From Chryseotalea sp. WA131a (GTDB lineage Bacteria; Bacteroidota; Bacteroidia; Cytophagales; Cyclobacteriaceae): a DNA stretch of 64,000 nt. How positions within the stretch are numbered: the stretch's first letter is position 1; each line of letters begins with the position of its first letter. Both the position numbers and the translations under genes were made by a program. The notes under the pieces were generated by a model. That model worked only from the letters and a program-made list of their open reading frames with translations. It did no database searches and was not told where the DNA came from. The DNA is taken from contig CP073016.1 in NCBI GenBank assembly GCA_025370075.1, forward strand, positions 62,001 to 126,000. The letters are read 5' to 3'. Shown one piece after another: positions 50,165 through 58,257 of the stretch.

Positions 50165-51784
50165 TTATGCGTAAAGAGCTTCCTTCTGTTGTGCCACCTT
50201 ATCATTTTCAATGTATTCATCATACGTCATCAATTTATCAATAAACCCATTGGGTGTGATTTCGATGATTCGATTTGCAACGGTGTGGGTAAACTCATGA
50301 TCGTGCGAAGTGAACAAAACTGTTCCCGGGAAATCTTTTAATGCATTGTTGAACGAAGTTATGGATTCAAGATCTAAATGGTTGGTGGGCTCATCAAGCA
50401 CCAGCAAATTGGCGCCAGGCATCATCATGCGCGAAATCATGCAGCGCATTTTTTCACCACCCGATAGCACTGTACATTTTTTAAAAACCTCTTCGCCACT
50501 AAAAAGCATTTTGCCTAAAAATCCCCGGATGTACACCTCGTCTTTATTTTCATCATCGGCAAACTGGCGCAGCCAATCAATCAAATTATCGTTCGATTGA
50601 AAAAAGCTCTCATTGTTCAAAGGCAGATAGGCATTGGTAATCGTTTGCCCGAAAGTAAATTTTCCGCTAGTGGCTTTTAACTCACCCACCAAAATCTGAA
50701 ACAACGAAGTAATCGCTAAACTTTCTTTGCTCAGGAAAGCAATCTTATCTCCTTTATTTACAAAAAAATCGAGACCTTTAAAAAGCGTGCTTCCATTTTG
50801 TACACACGAAAGATTTTCTACGTGCAAAATCTGGTCGCCTGCTGTTCTTTTTTGCTGAAAAATAATGGCAGGATATTTTCGGTTCGATGGTTGGATGTCA
50901 TCCACATTAATTTTCTCCAACAATTTTTTACGACTGGTAGCTTGCCGCGATTTAGAAACGTTTGCGCTGAAGCGTAAAATGAATTCTGTTAACTCTTTCT
51001 TCTTTTCCTCTGCTTTTTTGTTGGCCGATGCACGCTGTGATGCTGCTAATTGACTGGATTGATACCAAAACGAATAATTGCCTGTGTATAATTTAATGGC
51101 ACTAAAATCCACATCCACAATGTGCGTACAAACAGTATCCAAAAAGTGCCTATCGTGCGAAACCACAATCACTGTATTCTTGAAATCCAATAAGTAATCT
51201 TCTAGCCATCCCACCGTTTGCAAATCCAAGTCGTTGGTAGGCTCGTCCAAAATCAAAATATCAGGATTGCCATAAATCGCTTGAGCCAACAGCACGCGCA
51301 CCTTTTGGTTACCACTAAGTTCTTTCACCAATTTGTAATGGTCTTCTTCTACAATGCCCAAACCACTTAGCAATGCAGCCGCATCCGATTGAGCGTTCCA
51401 TCCATTCATTTCGGCAAACTCGGCTTCCATTTCCGATGCCTTCACGCCATCTTCTTCCGAAAAATCAGGCTTGGCATATATAGCATCTTTGTCCTGCATC
51501 AACTTCCACAATTTTTGATGGCCCATCATCACCGTATCCAACACCGGGATATCATCAAACTCGTAGTGATTTTGTTTTAGCACTGCCATGCGCTTGCCGG
51601 TGTCTACACTGATATGCCCGCTGGTGGGATCAATTTCCCCGGAAAGGATTTTCAAAAAGGTAGATTTGCCCGCCCCGTTAGCACCAATTACCCCGTAGCA
51701 ATTGCCCTCGGTAAATCGTAAATTAACGGAATCAAATAAAATGCGTTTGCCAAAGCGAAGCGAGATGTTGTTAGCTGCAATCAT
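50165..51784 (-). CDS. ABC-F family ATPase (YbiT-like) with one degenerate ATP site
   Basis: 539 residues with two ATPase domains and no membrane part, the ABC-F layout; such proteins act on ribosomes. Domain 1: GANGAGKSTFLK (Walker A), signature LSGNQKVRVLLAQAI, ILILDEPTNDLD. Domain 2 (about 320 on): the Walker A place reads FLSKESLAITSLFQIL, lacking the GxxxxGK[S/T] residues, while signature LSGGEKMRCMISRMM and Walker B LLVLDEPTNHLDLES are intact. The linker (KKAEEKKKELTEFILRFS...) between domains matches the ABC-F interdomain arm. Composite site 2 (Walker A of domain 2 with LSGNQ of domain 1) is therefore degenerate. Single leftward gene. Confidence 0.88.
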   Translation of the reverse strand: MIAANNISLRFGKRILFDSVNLRFTEGNCYGVIGANGAGKSTFLKILSGEIDPTSGHISVDTGKRMAVLKQNHYEFDDIPVLDTVMMGHQKLWKLMQDKDAIYAKPDFSEEDGVKASEMEAEFAEMNGWNAQSDAAALLSGLGIVEEDHYKLVKELSGNQKVRVLLAQAIYGNPDILILDEPTNDLDLQTVGWLEDYLLDFKNTVIVVSHDRHFLDTVCTHIVDVDFSAIKLYTGNYSFWYQSSQLAASQRASANKKAEEKKKELTEFILRFSANVSKSRQATSRKKLLEKINVDDIQPSNRKYPAIIFQQKRTAGDQILHVENLSCVQNGSTLFKGLDFFVNKGDKIAFLSKESLAITSLFQILVGELKATSGKFTFGQTITNAYLPLNNESFFQSNDNLIDWLRQFADDENKDEVYIRGFLGKMLFSGEEVFKKCTVLSGGEKMRCMISRMMMPGANLLVLDEPTNHLDLESITSFNNALKDFPGTVLFTSHDHEFTHTVANRIIEITPNGFIDKLMTYDEYIENDKVAQQKEALYA

Positions 51785-51879
51785 GATTTTTGAAAATGAG
51801 CCGCAAAGATAAGAGAAAGAGTTGATACGGATCGATATAAATCAAGGAGGGTGGTGCCATTATAAAACTTCCAAAAAAA

Positions 51880-51907
51880 GAAACCCTCTCTGGCAGGAGA
51901 GGGTTTC
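51880..51907 (-). terminator. Terminator after the anti-sigma gene
   Basis: An 11-bp perfect stem GAAACCCTCTC (51880-51890) / GAGAGGGTTTC (51897-51907) with a 6-nt loop, and an A-rich run at 51872-51879 that reads as U on the minus strand. Lies 46 nt beyond the stop of the 51953-52822 gene. Confidence 0.88.
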
Positions 51908-51952
51908 AACCCGAAAACATAAACCCAAAAAATCCTTTCAAGAAATTGACAA

Positions 51953-52822
51953 TCAGCGGCCGCGATACTCCTTCAGCTTCGAAAGTAATTTCTTGTCTTT
52001 GATTGGCTCTAACAAGGTAATGGCCAATTGTTTTTCATCTAGTAGGTAATACAATTCTTTGTAATACATAAACACGGTGTGGCTATCTCCATTCACTTCT
52101 AAGATCTCGTATAGTCCTTTATCAAAATTTCCATACAGGTGTAGCTTCCCTTGGCTAAACTGATAGTGAAATCCATATTTTTTATTGGTCGCATCGGTTT
52201 CTACCAATATATGAGAAACGGACACAAGTGCCTTTTTATTTTCACCCGCTGTATTTTTTTCTGCTGTAGAATTTTCAGCCAATTCTTGTGTAGGGTCTAC
52301 CATCTCAATTTTTGGCTTTACCGCTTCCGCGGAATGATTGTTTGCTTTTTTCTCTGTCTCTTTTTTTTCTGCTTTTTCTTTTGCAGCCTCTTTCTTTGGC
52401 TCTTCTCCTGGAGAAATGTTTTCTTGATTTGGTTGAGAAGGCGTTTCTTCAGGTGCGTTGGTAGTGTTATCAGGTTGGTTTAATGAATCTTCAATAGAGG
52501 AAGAAAAATTGGTGGGGTTTAAAGCTTGATTACTTTTAAAGTAAAAAGTCAAACCGGCAACCAAAATACCTGCACCCACAATGCCGGCAGCAATCTTTAA
52601 TGCAGACCACTCCATGGAAACACTTGCGCCCAAAGGCAAATTGTTCAACATGGCTTTTAATTCTGCTGCACGTGCTTTTTTCACGCCTTCAATCGCCAAC
52701 TTTTGTATGGCCACCTCGGCTTTAAGTGCCGTATTGGTGTCCAACTCTTTTTCAAAAGCAGCTTTCTCTGGCGCGCCTAGGCGGTTGGTTAAAAAATCAT
52801 CTATTGATTCAAAATTGTTCAT
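51953..52822 (-). CDS. Putative anti-sigma factor with one membrane helix
   Basis: 289 residues. The N-terminus has a helical anti-sigma-like region (SIDDFLTNRLGAPEKAAFEKELDTNTALKAEVAIQKLAIEGVKKA), then one membrane helix (IAAGIVGAGILVAGLTFYF, about 76-95), a long Pro/Glu/Lys-rich periplasmic linker and a C-terminal beta domain with LHLYGNFDKGLYEILEV. It starts 7 nt after the ECF sigma gene, the usual sigma/anti-sigma order. Family-level evidence is modest: the N-terminal part is similar to anti-sigma factors of Bacteroidota and the context is strong. A terminator follows. Confidence 0.78.
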   Translation of the reverse strand: MNNFESIDDFLTNRLGAPEKAAFEKELDTNTALKAEVAIQKLAIEGVKKARAAELKAMLNNLPLGASVSMEWSALKIAAGIVGAGILVAGLTFYFKSNQALNPTNFSSSIEDSLNQPDNTTNAPEETPSQPNQENISPGEEPKKEAAKEKAEKKETEKKANNHSAEAVKPKIEMVDPTQELAENSTAEKNTAGENKKALVSVSHILVETDATNKKYGFHYQFSQGKLHLYGNFDKGLYEILEVNGDSHTVFMYYKELYYLLDEKQLAITLLEPIKDKKLLSKLKEYRGR

Positions 52823-52828
52823 GCCTGT

Positions 52829-53401
52829 TTAATCTAAAAAATCCTGTTCACTATACTGCGCTTTCACCAATTCATCCAGCTTTTGTTTGCACTTATACTT
52901 TTTTGTTTTGGCGGTATCGGTGTTCGCAAAGCCCAGTTTCTCGGCTATCTCTTGCATTGACATCTCATCAAAATAATAATACATCAATACTTTTCGGCAG
53001 GTTTCGCCCAATTGATCGAGGCACTTGGCCATTATCTTTTCTCGTTCGGGGCTATCCATGTCAATGGAAGTAGGCGTATCCTTTTCTTCGTTTGACAACC
53101 GCTTTTTTCTATCCAATTCTTTCCGCCACAGATTTTGGCAAATACTGTAGATGAAAGTGCTCATTTTGGAGGTGAGAACCAAGTTGCCGGATCGTGCCTT
53201 TTGCCAGAATACAACTAGTGCATCTTGGTAAACATCGCGAGCCTCCTCTTCCGTTCCACTATTGGTGATTACCAGTTTGGTCATCATCCGATAGTACTTC
53301 TTATAGATAATTTCTAGGGCTTTTTCGTCCCCTTTTTGTATCCGATCGAAGATTTCCTTCTCGTCTATTTGCGAACTTGTTTTGAATACTCGTAGTGCCA
53401 C
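52829..53401 (-). CDS. ECF RNA polymerase sigma factor
   Basis: 190 residues. Region 2: ALEIIYKKYYRMMTKLVITNSGTEEEARDVYQDALVVFWQKAR, the DVYQDALVVFW pattern that binds core polymerase and the -10 element. Region 4 helix-turn-helix: YYYFDEMSMQEIAEKLGFANTDTAKTKKYKCKQKL. Start is GTG at 53401 (MALRVFKTSSQ); no ATG is close. Cotranscribed with the anti-sigma gene 6 nt downstream. Its regulon is unknown. Confidence 0.9.
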   Translation of the reverse strand: MALRVFKTSSQIDEKEIFDRIQKGDEKALEIIYKKYYRMMTKLVITNSGTEEEARDVYQDALVVFWQKARSGNLVLTSKMSTFIYSICQNLWRKELDRKKRLSNEEKDTPTSIDMDSPEREKIMAKCLDQLGETCRKVLMYYYFDEMSMQEIAEKLGFANTDTAKTKKYKCKQKLDELVKAQYSEQDFLD

Positions 53402-53474
53402 GTGTGGTAACCTTAGATTAACGTTTAGATAATTAATGAAGGGTTGAATGTCGGAATTTTTCCGATGAAACGTG

Positions 53475-53903
53475 CTATGGCACTCGTTGCCAAGTTTGAG
53501 TACGAAAAAAGGGGCCTAAGTAACCCCTTACCTTAAGGGTTCCTTCCTCAATCCATAACTTGCACCGATAGATTTTGCCGACTTCCGGATCTAGGATGTG
53601 GCCTCCCGTATACTCATCATCGTCCTTTTTCATATCCCGAATGATTTCCATGCCCAGTATTTTTTTGTTGTAGCGATCATCTTCGGTTGGACATTTAGTA
53701 CACACCGGGTCTTGATCTTCATTGGGCTTGGGGAAAATTTTAATGATTTTACCGAATAGCTTTGCACCTCGTTCTGTAATTTCTACGATGGATTTTACTT
53801 CGCCCGTCTTATCATCAATGCTTTTCCATTTGCCCGTAATGGTCTGGGCAGGTAAGGAGGTCACCAATAGGATAGAAAACAGTCCAAAAAGATATTGCTT
53901 CAT
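53475..53903 (-). CDS. DUF2147 secreted protein
   Basis: 142 residues with a signal peptide (LFGLFSILLVTSLPA/Q) and the DUF2147 pattern: TITGKWKSIDDKTGEVKSIVEI, a KLFGKIIKIFPKPNEDQDP strand-turn, VCTKCP with two Cys, ILGMEIIRDMKKDDDEYTGGHILDPEVGKIYRCKLW. DUF2147 proteins are small beta-barrel-like periplasmic proteins of unknown role, widespread in Bacteroidota. Follows the ATP-grasp gene by 7 nt on the minus strand and precedes the sigma factor gene. Confidence 0.9.
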   Translation of the reverse strand: MKQYLFGLFSILLVTSLPAQTITGKWKSIDDKTGEVKSIVEITERGAKLFGKIIKIFPKPNEDQDPVCTKCPTEDDRYNKKILGMEIIRDMKKDDDEYTGGHILDPEVGKIYRCKLWIEEGTLKVRGYLGPFFRTQTWQRVP

Positions 53904-53910
53904 GGGTTGG

Positions 53911-54792
53911 TTAAATTTGGGAAGGGAAAGTTAGGGTATTTTTGAGATTTAAAAATGCTTCCGCAAATCGTTCTGCTGCCCCTTGGCTGTAGTGAAAAAA
54001 CAACTCGGGTTCAATCAGCTCTAATTCCATCAAAATAAATTCGCCATCACGGATAACTCCATCGACCCGCGCATAAAGCAAATCTTCTTTTATGTACGAT
54101 AGGATACGTTGTGCGGTGGCAATCATGGATGGATCTGGGCTAAAAGGAAGGGTAGTCCCTCCATGATCGGCCTGTACTCGAAAATCCCCATGGGCAGCTT
54201 TTTTCAATACTGCGTGAGAATATTTTTTATCAAAAAAGATCAATGAGACTTCACCAGTGGTTTGTATTTCTGACATAAAGCATTGAACCAATAAGTCTCT
54301 CTCTTTGGCAATTGGCTTGTACTTGGCTTCTATTTGGTTGATTTCATTGATCGAGAAAGATTCCGTCAAGAAAGCATTGGCAGACACAGCAGGCTTAATA
54401 ACGATTTTGTCCCAACCCTTGATGGCTAATTCTTTCAAGGAGAAGCTGTTCGTCTTTTTGATAAAAATGGTAGGAATAATTCTAACGCCTTGTTTCTCCA
54501 ATTCTTCCAGATAGAACTTGTGCCGATTCCAGTTGACAATTGAAAGTGGGTTGAATATTGGCACTTGAATTTTCCCTACCATCTCCAACCATTCAAAAAA
54601 AATTTCAACATGCAAGTGATAATCCCAAATGGAGCGGAGCAAAAGGCAGTCAAAGTTTTTCCAGTCGATCGAGGTGTCATTCCATACCAGGGGTACGGCT
54701 TCTATACCGTGATTTGCCAAAAGTGAAATCAACGTTTTTTCGGGCTCGGTAAGGTGAGGGTAATCGCTGCAGGTGACGATGCCAATTTTCAT
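53911..54792 (-). CDS. ATP-grasp ligase-like protein (DcsG/RimK-like fold)
   Basis: 293 residues of the ATP-grasp superfamily: KIGIVTCSDYPHLTEPEKTLISLL start; LLRSIWDYHLH; the nucleotide-binding KIVIKPAVSANAFLTES, GEVSLIFFDKKYSHAVLKKAA and the Mg-binding DGVIRDGEFILMELELIEPELFF. Similar to cycloserine-synthesis DcsG and related glutathione-synthetase-like ligases that join a carboxylate to an amine. No biosynthetic partners nearby, so the product is unknown. First gene of the leftward unit with the DUF2147 protein. Confidence 0.83.
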   Translation of the reverse strand: MKIGIVTCSDYPHLTEPEKTLISLLANHGIEAVPLVWNDTSIDWKNFDCLLLRSIWDYHLHVEIFFEWLEMVGKIQVPIFNPLSIVNWNRHKFYLEELEKQGVRIIPTIFIKKTNSFSLKELAIKGWDKIVIKPAVSANAFLTESFSINEINQIEAKYKPIAKERDLLVQCFMSEIQTTGEVSLIFFDKKYSHAVLKKAAHGDFRVQADHGGTTLPFSPDPSMIATAQRILSYIKEDLLYARVDGVIRDGEFILMELELIEPELFFHYSQGAAERFAEAFLNLKNTLTFPSQI

Positions 54793-54829
54793 TTTTTTGG
54801 TATTACTTCGGTGTTGTCAATAATGAAAA

Positions 54830-54860
54830 AGAGACTGCCCTTATCAGACAGTCTCTCTTT
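54830..54860 (-). terminator. Terminator after hppA
   Basis: AGAGACTG (54830-54837) pairs with CAGTCTCT (54849-54856) around 11 nt; a run of T follows on the plus side (54857-54864) and A on the minus side (54825-54829), so it could work for both strands. Lies between hppA and the ATP-grasp gene. Confidence 0.8.
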
Positions 54861-54881
54861 TTTTGTATCTAAGCAAAACGA

Positions 54882-57176
54882 TTAGTGAGCAGGAGCGGAA
54901 GGCTCCTCCACTTTGATTACAGATTCAATGGTTGGTTTCACTTCATTTTTAGCAGTTGGTTTTTCTGATTTAACCAACAATGGGGCTATCACCAATGCCA
55001 CAATAGACATCAACTTGATCAAAATATTCAACGAAGGGCCAGAAGTATCCTTGAATGGATCGCCTACCGTATCGCCAGTAACGGCTGCTTTGTGTGGCTC
55101 CGATTTTTTGTAGTACATCTTGCCGTTGATTTCCACGCCTTCTTCAAAGCTCTTCTTGGCATTGTCCCATGCACCGCCCGCATTTGATTGGAAAATTGCC
55201 ATCAAAACACCCGATACGGTTACACCTGCCAACATCCCGCCAAGGGCTTCCACCCCGAAACCAGGAAGGAAAGCAATCACCACTGGTACAATCACGGCCA
55301 TCAAACCTGGAAGCACCATTTCTTTCAACGCAGCTTTGGTAGAAATTTCCACGCACTTGCCATACTCGGCAGAACCGTCTGCATCATGGAAAGTTTTTTG
55401 GTCTTCTGATGACCAATCTTTCATGTCTTTATCACCATTTCTCTTCATTACGGCAAGGGCCGCTTTCAGAAGAGGAATGTCATTGAATTGTCTCCTCACT
55501 TCTTCAATCATAGCCATGGCTGCACGACCTACCGCGCCCATTGCCATGGCCGAGAATACAAATGGCAACATACCGCCAATGAACAATCCTGCCATTACGT
55601 TTGCCTTCGATATGTCAATCGAATTGATTTGAGCCGTAGTCATAAATGCACCGAACAAAGCCAACGCGGTAAGCGCAGCAGATGCAATCGCGAAACCTTT
55701 ACCAATGGCAGCAGTAGTATTACCAACAGCATCTAATTTATCGGTGCGTTGACGAACTTCTTTGGGAAGCTCAGACATTTCCGCAATACCACCGGCATTG
55801 TCTGATATAGGGCCGTATGCATCCACTGCCAATTGAATACCTAAATTTGAAAGCATACCTACCGCTGCAATAGCGATACCGTACAATCCACCAAAGTAGA
55901 AAGCACCGATGATAGAGAATGCAATCACTAACGTTGGCAGCATGGTTGACATCATGCCTACTCCCAAGCCTGCGATGATGTTAGTAGCCGCACCGGTAGA
56001 AGATTGTCTGACAATGGAAAGCACCGGTTTCTTGCCCATAGCTGTGTAATATTCAGTAATCAAGCCAACGAGCACACCGCCCACAAGGCCGATGATGGTT
56101 GCCCAAAATACACCCAACGCGGTCATGGTTCGAACAGTTGGATTACCGGCTGCGTCTCTGTAAAGCAAATCGTTATACGTCCACTCTGCCGGAAGCATCC
56201 ACGTGATAATAAAATACGAAGCAATGATCATCACAATAGACGAAGAAAACTCGCCCATGTTTAATGCTCTTTGCGGATCGCCACCTTCTTTTACTTTTAC
56301 GAAGAACGTTCCTACGAACGACATGATAATACCAACTCCTGCCAGTACTAATGGCAGCAACACAGCAGAAAGTCCATTGAAATTATCGCTGAAGCCAGGT
56401 ACCATAAACGCAGCTCCCAATACCATCGTACCAACAATAGAACCTACATACGATTCGAATAAATCGGCACCCATACCCGCCACATCACCCACATTGTCAC
56501 CCACGTTATCGGCAATCGTTGCAGGGTTCAATGGGTGATCTTCAGGGATGCCAGCTTCTACTTTACCCACTAAGTCTGCACCTACATCAGCAGCTTTTGT
56601 ATAAATACCTCCACCCACACGTGCAAACAATGCGATAGAGGATGCTCCAAATGAAAATCCTGTAATGATGGTGATTACTCTCGTTACATTTTCTTGCGTA
56701 TCCAAGCCAAACATATTTCCATACACAATCAAAAGAATGCTTAAACCCAACACGCCAATACCAACTACACCCATGCCCATTACCGAGCCACCCACAAAGG
56801 CTATTTCCAACGCTTTGCCTAAACTTGTTCTAGCCGCATTGGTGGTGCGTACGTTAGCTTTGGTAGCCACCCTCATACCTATAAATCCTGCTAAAGCCGA
56901 GCTAAACGCACCCAACGCAAATGACACACCTACCAAGGGAGATGAAGTGGTGCCGTTGGCCGTAACGGCCAGAAGAACTGCCACACAAGCTACAAAGATG
57001 ATCAGCACTTTGTATTCTGCTTTTAAGAAAGCCATAGCGCCTTCGGCAATGTGACCGGCTATTTTTTTCATTTTGTCCGTGCCGGCATCTTGATTGGCTA
57101 CCCAGGCACTTTTCCAAATAACATACAACAAGCCCAGCACTCCGAAGAAGGGCAATACATACAATAGGTTTTGCAT
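54882..57176 (-). CDS. hppA: Membrane-bound proton/sodium-translocating pyrophosphatase, K+-dependent type
   Basis: 764 residues with about 16 membrane helices. Hydrolyses pyrophosphate and pumps ions. Seen: the substrate-binding region DVGADLVGKVEAGIPEDHPLNPATIADNVGDNVGDVAGMGADLFES, GPISDNAGGIAEMSELP, and GDTVGDPFKDTSGPSLN. The motif GNTTAAIGKG carries Ala and Gly where K+-independent enzymes have Lys and Thr, so a K+-dependent enzyme is expected. Start at 57176 (MQNLLYVLPFFG) is preferred to a frame 30 codons longer; a clear promoter lies at 57237-57266. H+ versus Na+ preference was not determined. Confidence 0.93.
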   Translation of the reverse strand: MQNLLYVLPFFGVLGLLYVIWKSAWVANQDAGTDKMKKIAGHIAEGAMAFLKAEYKVLIIFVACVAVLLAVTANGTTSSPLVGVSFALGAFSSALAGFIGMRVATKANVRTTNAARTSLGKALEIAFVGGSVMGMGVVGIGVLGLSILLIVYGNMFGLDTQENVTRVITIITGFSFGASSIALFARVGGGIYTKAADVGADLVGKVEAGIPEDHPLNPATIADNVGDNVGDVAGMGADLFESYVGSIVGTMVLGAAFMVPGFSDNFNGLSAVLLPLVLAGVGIIMSFVGTFFVKVKEGGDPQRALNMGEFSSSIVMIIASYFIITWMLPAEWTYNDLLYRDAAGNPTVRTMTALGVFWATIIGLVGGVLVGLITEYYTAMGKKPVLSIVRQSSTGAATNIIAGLGVGMMSTMLPTLVIAFSIIGAFYFGGLYGIAIAAVGMLSNLGIQLAVDAYGPISDNAGGIAEMSELPKEVRQRTDKLDAVGNTTAAIGKGFAIASAALTALALFGAFMTTAQINSIDISKANVMAGLFIGGMLPFVFSAMAMGAVGRAAMAMIEEVRRQFNDIPLLKAALAVMKRNGDKDMKDWSSEDQKTFHDADGSAEYGKCVEISTKAALKEMVLPGLMAVIVPVVIAFLPGFGVEALGGMLAGVTVSGVLMAIFQSNAGGAWDNAKKSFEEGVEINGKMYYKKSEPHKAAVTGDTVGDPFKDTSGPSLNILIKLMSIVALVIAPLLVKSEKPTAKNEVKPTIESVIKVEEPSAPAH

Positions 57177-57236
57177 ACAGGTTTTTAGGTTTATAATTCT
57201 CGCCCCATTACCAAACAGGGGCTTAAAAAAGTGTCG

Positions 57237-57266
57237 CAAAGATAGAAGAACTTGGCCATTGGGCAA
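57237..57266 (-). promoter_or_regulatory. Promoter of hppA (TTG-N19-TATCTTTG, minus strand)
   Basis: On the minus strand TTG (57266-57264), a 19-nt spacer, then TATCTTTG (57244-57237). A near-perfect Bacteroidota promoter; RNA start near 57232 gives a leader of about 56 nt to the ATG at 57176. Confidence 0.75.
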
Positions 57267-57418
57267 ATCCAGAAAGTCATTATGGAATTAGGGCTAGGGG
57301 CTCTTTATTTTAGCCATAAAGGGCTACTGATACGGAACTTTAGCAACAAACCAAAAGCAGACTTTAATCACAGTAGATTGTTCCGATACTACTAAAAATA
57401 ATAGCGCATTGGACCGGG

Positions 57419-58123
57419 CTATTTCCTCACCACTAATTTGCGGGTAAGGATGCCGCTGTTGTTTAAGTAAACAGTATAGAAATAAATCCCAGGCACCAAT
57501 TCATCGGCAGAGATTTTTACCCTGGTTTCCGTGCTCGGAAGTTCGTAATCCCCCATGGGCTTGCCTAGCACATTGTGCAAAACAATCTTTGCTTTGGAGG
57601 TTTCGTGGTGAAGCTTGTATTCAATAATGGCCTGGTCTTGCACAGGGTTGGGGTACACATCTTGTATGGTGATTTCTTTCGATTGAAAGATGAATGATCT
57701 CCCTGGTTTTTCTTCTACTACCAAAGAGACAGGTCGCTCAACCACTTCGGTATGGGATCCTTTCGGGAAAACTTCGATTTTAATAGCAGACTGCATTGCT
57801 TGCATGCCACTTTCAAAAGAATAGCTAAGGTCGGCAAGGGTTTCGCTAGGTTCTAGGCGTCTAGAAAATTCTTCTACAGTAGCGTCCAAACAATTATTAC
57901 CGAAGCAGAAATACCCTTTTTGCGTATCACCTAAGTCATTTTTTGTTACCCGTACCGTGTAAATCTGCGCTTTGTCGCTTGTATTCTTTAAGCGGAGCGG
58001 AATGCGGAGAATTTGGTTGGGCGAAATTTGATAATGTTCGGCAGTTTCAGATAATTCGAAGCTCTGTGAGAAAGCTTGGCATCCCCACACTAAAAAAAAA
58101 CCAAAAAAGGTCAATCGCTTCAT
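57419..58123 (-). CDS. Secreted protein with C-terminal T9SS type A sorting domain
   Basis: About 234 residues. Signal peptide (MKRLTFFGFFLVWGCQAFS/Q), a beta-sandwich domain (about 25-150), then a C-terminal sorting domain: the IQDVYPNPVQDQAIIEYKL motif, KIVLHNVLGKP, ISADELVPGIYFYTVYLN and a final RKLVVRK tail. The latter fits the Por/T9SS type A domain that directs transport through the type IX system and attachment to the surface or release. Start at 58123 begins the signal peptide; longer frames to 58207 are not used. No T9SS machinery genes are in the window. Confidence 0.85.
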   Translation of the reverse strand: MKRLTFFGFFLVWGCQAFSQSFELSETAEHYQISPNQILRIPLRLKNTSDKAQIYTVRVTKNDLGDTQKGYFCFGNNCLDATVEEFSRRLEPSETLADLSYSFESGMQAMQSAIKIEVFPKGSHTEVVERPVSLVVEEKPGRSFIFQSKEITIQDVYPNPVQDQAIIEYKLHHETSKAKIVLHNVLGKPMGDYELPSTETRVKISADELVPGIYFYTVYLNNSGILTRKLVVRK

Positions 58124-58162
58124 TTGTGTTTCAACATGTTTCCAGATTTTTTGATTGAATAC

Positions 58163-58180
58163 ACTTTTCAATTGAAAAGT
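58163..58180. promoter_or_regulatory. 18-bp perfect palindrome upstream of the T9SS cargo gene
   Basis: ACTTTTCAA followed directly by TTGAAAAGT, 40 nt upstream of the start at 58123, in the gap to the OstA-like gene. Possible operator; no regulator gene is adjacent. Confidence 0.4.
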
Positions 58181-58257
58181 ATCAAAAAAAACTGAAATTC
58201 TACACAAAAGAATTAAAAAAGTTCAGATGTGATACAATTTTGGATGTTATCATATCG

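Noticed and set aside
55120..55632. Plus-strand 170-residue frame inside hppA
   Set aside because: Antisense to highly conserved pyrophosphatase helices; low-complexity Pro/Thr/Ala composition typical of a shadow.
57266..57419. Weak inverted repeat near 57310-57335 as a terminator
   Set aside because: The CTCTTTAT/ATAAAGGG arms have a mismatch, a short stem and no following T run.
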